Under the pieces are notes generated by a model. The model searched no databases, had not been told where the DNA came from, and saw nothing but the letters and a program-made list of their open reading frames with translations. The translations under genes were made by a program, and so were the position numbers. 23,539 nt of DNA, from assembly GCA_900766055.1 (NCBI GenBank), contig CAAFTZ010000179.1, positions 1 through 23,539 on the forward strand, written 5' to 3'. Below, piece by piece: positions 22,336 to 23,539 of the stretch. Origin of the DNA: an uncultured Parasutterella sp. (GTDB lineage Bacteria > Pseudomonadota > Gammaproteobacteria > Burkholderiales > Burkholderiaceae_F). Positions within the stretch are counted from its first letter, which is position 1, and every line of letters begins with the position of its first letter.

Positions 22336-23304
22336 TTAGTCTAGCTGGATATATTCGAGCAGTTCAGGACGAAGTTTTCTCATCTCAGGGAATATTTCAT
22401 TGTTGAAAATTTTGTGGACTTCTTTGAGTATTTTCTTTGCCAGACTTCCGAAAGTAGGCTCTTGATAAATAACAAAGTATCTTCGTGTCGCCTCTATTGA
22501 TAACGGCAGAAAGTCGATCTCTTCTATTCTTTCCGAAACCATCCACATGCTTAAAGGGGGAAGAATTGTCCAGCCCTTGCCTCTGGCAACTAGCTCAATC
22601 ATTGCGAAGTTTGTATCTACCTCTATTCTTCGTTGATCGATAAAGTGAAGCGAGCGATAAATTCTTTCTGACTGTACAAAATCAAATGTTTCCTGACCGA
22701 ACCTGAGGTAAGGAAGCTTTTCTACCGCTGAAATTAACTCCTGAGTGCAAGTAATTTTCCGTTCTCTCGTTATTTCCCGAGGAAGGACAAAAAGAAAACG
22801 CTCTGTTAAGAAATGCAGTGCCTGAAAGCGAGGAACATCTCCTATCGAATCAGAAGAAAGACCAATATCAACAGCCTTATGCTTCAAAAGATCGGTTATT
22901 TTGGGAGTACTGCCGGTTCGGGCAGACAAGTTTTCTGTTTGACTCAGAAGATAATCAATTAGGGCTGGACAGATACAGGCGCTCATACAGTCTGAAGCTC
23001 CAAGCCGAAGATCCGGGCGTTTGTTTTCCAAGGAAAATTGTATTGACCGAGTCAAATCATCAAGTTGTTCAAGGATTAAAAAAGAACGATTCCAAAGTAG
23101 TCTGCCCGCTGTTGTAAGTTGGATTGGACGTCGGTCTCGATCAAAGACGGGCGAACCCAAAGCATTTTCTACTTTTTTGACTGCCGCAGATACAGCCGGC
23201 TGGCTGATTCCTAATGCGCTGGCAGCCCGGGTCATGTTGCAGTCTTTCGCAGTCTCAATAAAAATTCTCAGAGACGTTAAGTCGAGGTTACCTTCTCTGT
23301 TCAT
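22336..23304 (-). CDS. LysR-family transcriptional regulator
   Basis: The 322-residue protein has a standard LysR N-terminal winged helix-turn-helix (about residues 8-66: LTSLRIFIETAKDCNMTRAASALGISQPAVSAAVKKVENALGSPVFDR) and a C-terminal LysR substrate-binding domain. The ligand is unknown. The start has no clear ribosome site, but the domain begins at residue 8, so the start cannot be far off. The gene is divergent from the probable EamA transporter at 23482, a common LysR-plus-exporter pairing, and convergent with the Dcu gene. Control of the divergent transporter is the simplest expectation. Confidence 0.94.
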   Translation of the reverse strand: MNREGNLDLTSLRIFIETAKDCNMTRAASALGISQPAVSAAVKKVENALGSPVFDRDRRPIQLTTAGRLLWNRSFLILEQLDDLTRSIQFSLENKRPDLRLGASDCMSACICPALIDYLLSQTENLSARTGSTPKITDLLKHKAVDIGLSSDSIGDVPRFQALHFLTERFLFVLPREITRERKITCTQELISAVEKLPYLRFGQETFDFVQSERIYRSLHFIDQRRIEVDTNFAMIELVARGKGWTILPPLSMWMVSERIEEIDFLPLSIEATRRYFVIYQEPTFGSLAKKILKEVHKIFNNEIFPEMRKLRPELLEYIQLD

Positions 23305-23344
23305 AATGATATTAAAATTTTCGAGGATAAGTAATAATAACCCC

Positions 23345-23355
23345 TTAACTGTTAA
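23345..23355. promoter_or_regulatory. Short palindrome in the LysR/EamA divergent region
   Basis: TTAAC-T-GTTAA, an AT-rich interrupted palindrome, lies 41 bases upstream of the LysR start codon. It resembles a LysR-type box in size and composition, but is too short to be certain. Confidence 0.25.
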
Positions 23356-23481
23356 ACATGAGATAAGAGAGTTTAGATAAGCAGATATAACCTAGATTTA
23401 TACTTATCGATTAAAGTTCTTAATTTGTGTTTTCTTGTCGCAGAAGCAGAGTTATAGTCCCGTGGCTTTTCGGACGGAAAA

Positions 23482-23539
23482 ATGCTCATTGGAATTTCTT
23501 GCGGCCTTGCAGCTTGTGTACTGTGGGGTTTTACTTATC
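23482..23539 (+). CDS. N-terminus of a probable EamA/DMT-family transporter, cut by the window end
   Basis: The ATG at 23482 follows a purine-rich stretch (ggacggaaaa) and opens 19 codons reading MLIGISCGLAACVLWGFTY up to the edge. A first membrane helix with a G-L-A-A-x-x-W-G pattern is typical of EamA (drug/metabolite) transporters. An in-frame stop at 23455-23457 bounds the frame upstream. Identification rests on a very short segment; divergence from a LysR gene is consistent with it. Confidence 0.5.
   Translation, partial: MLIGISCGLAACVLWGFTY

Noticed and set aside
1..23539. Search for a heme (CxxCH) electron-donor cytochrome for the secreted reductases
   Set aside because: No CxxCH motif was noticed in the supported proteins; the donor must lie outside the window.
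1..23539. Mobile element, prophage or CRISPR explanation for the cluster
   Set aside because: No transposase, integrase, regularly spaced repeats or flanking direct repeats were seen; base composition looks even across the genes by eye.

Overview
The window looks like a piece of a Gram-negative, anaerobic, respiring betaproteobacterium, most likely a gut Sutterellaceae (Sutterella/Parasutterella-like). This placement is inferred from gene content: four separate secreted 'fumarate reductase flavoprotein'-type enzymes, a TtrSR-like two-component system, a Dcu transporter, a DMSO/TMAO-type molybdoenzyme and the 3' end of an Fe-S/NrfD respiratory operon. No 16S rRNA or other marker is present, and I see no tRNA, rRNA, CRISPR array, IS element or phage gene.

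Layout. 1-1252: end of a molybdoenzyme-type operon (partial four-cluster Fe-S subunit plus NrfD/DmsC membrane anchor). 1370-2707 (-): argG, an ordinary biosynthetic gene. 3066-4577: secreted FAD reductase 1 (Tat-like signal). 4627-5046 (-): YgbA-family cysteine-rich protein. 5243-7606: TorA/BisC-type molybdoenzyme without an export signal. 7742-9115: MATE transporter. 9197-10144 (-): AraC-family regulator, divergent from 10293-11795, secreted FAD reductase 2. 11852-12787: Tat-exported amidohydrolase-fold protein lacking most metal ligands. 12931-13692: SGNH-type hydrolase. 13866-16627: a two-gene unit of a Tat-exported type I 3-dehydroquinate dehydratase and an FMN+FAD reductase (reductase 3). 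16698-20551: sensor kinase, response regulator and a Tat-exported FAD reductase 4 in one tight unit. 20930-22246: DcuA/DcuB-type transporter. 22336-23304 (-): LysR regulator. 23482-end: start of a probable EamA transporter.

How it may work together. The secreted flavoproteins carry different active-site residues, so they probably reduce different small organic acceptors in the periplasm. The most striking unit is 13866-16627. A dehydroquinase with all its catalytic residues has been given a Tat signal and paired with a periplasmic reductase that lacks the fumarate-binding arginines. Dehydroquinase makes 3-dehydroshikimate, an alpha,beta-unsaturated acid and thus the kind of substrate these reductases use. 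I propose a periplasmic dehydroquinate/dehydroshikimate respiration pathway fed by dietary quinate or shikimate, possibly sensed by the adjacent TtrSR-like system. This is inference from gene identity and context. No electron-donating cytochrome (CxxCH) is visible in the window.
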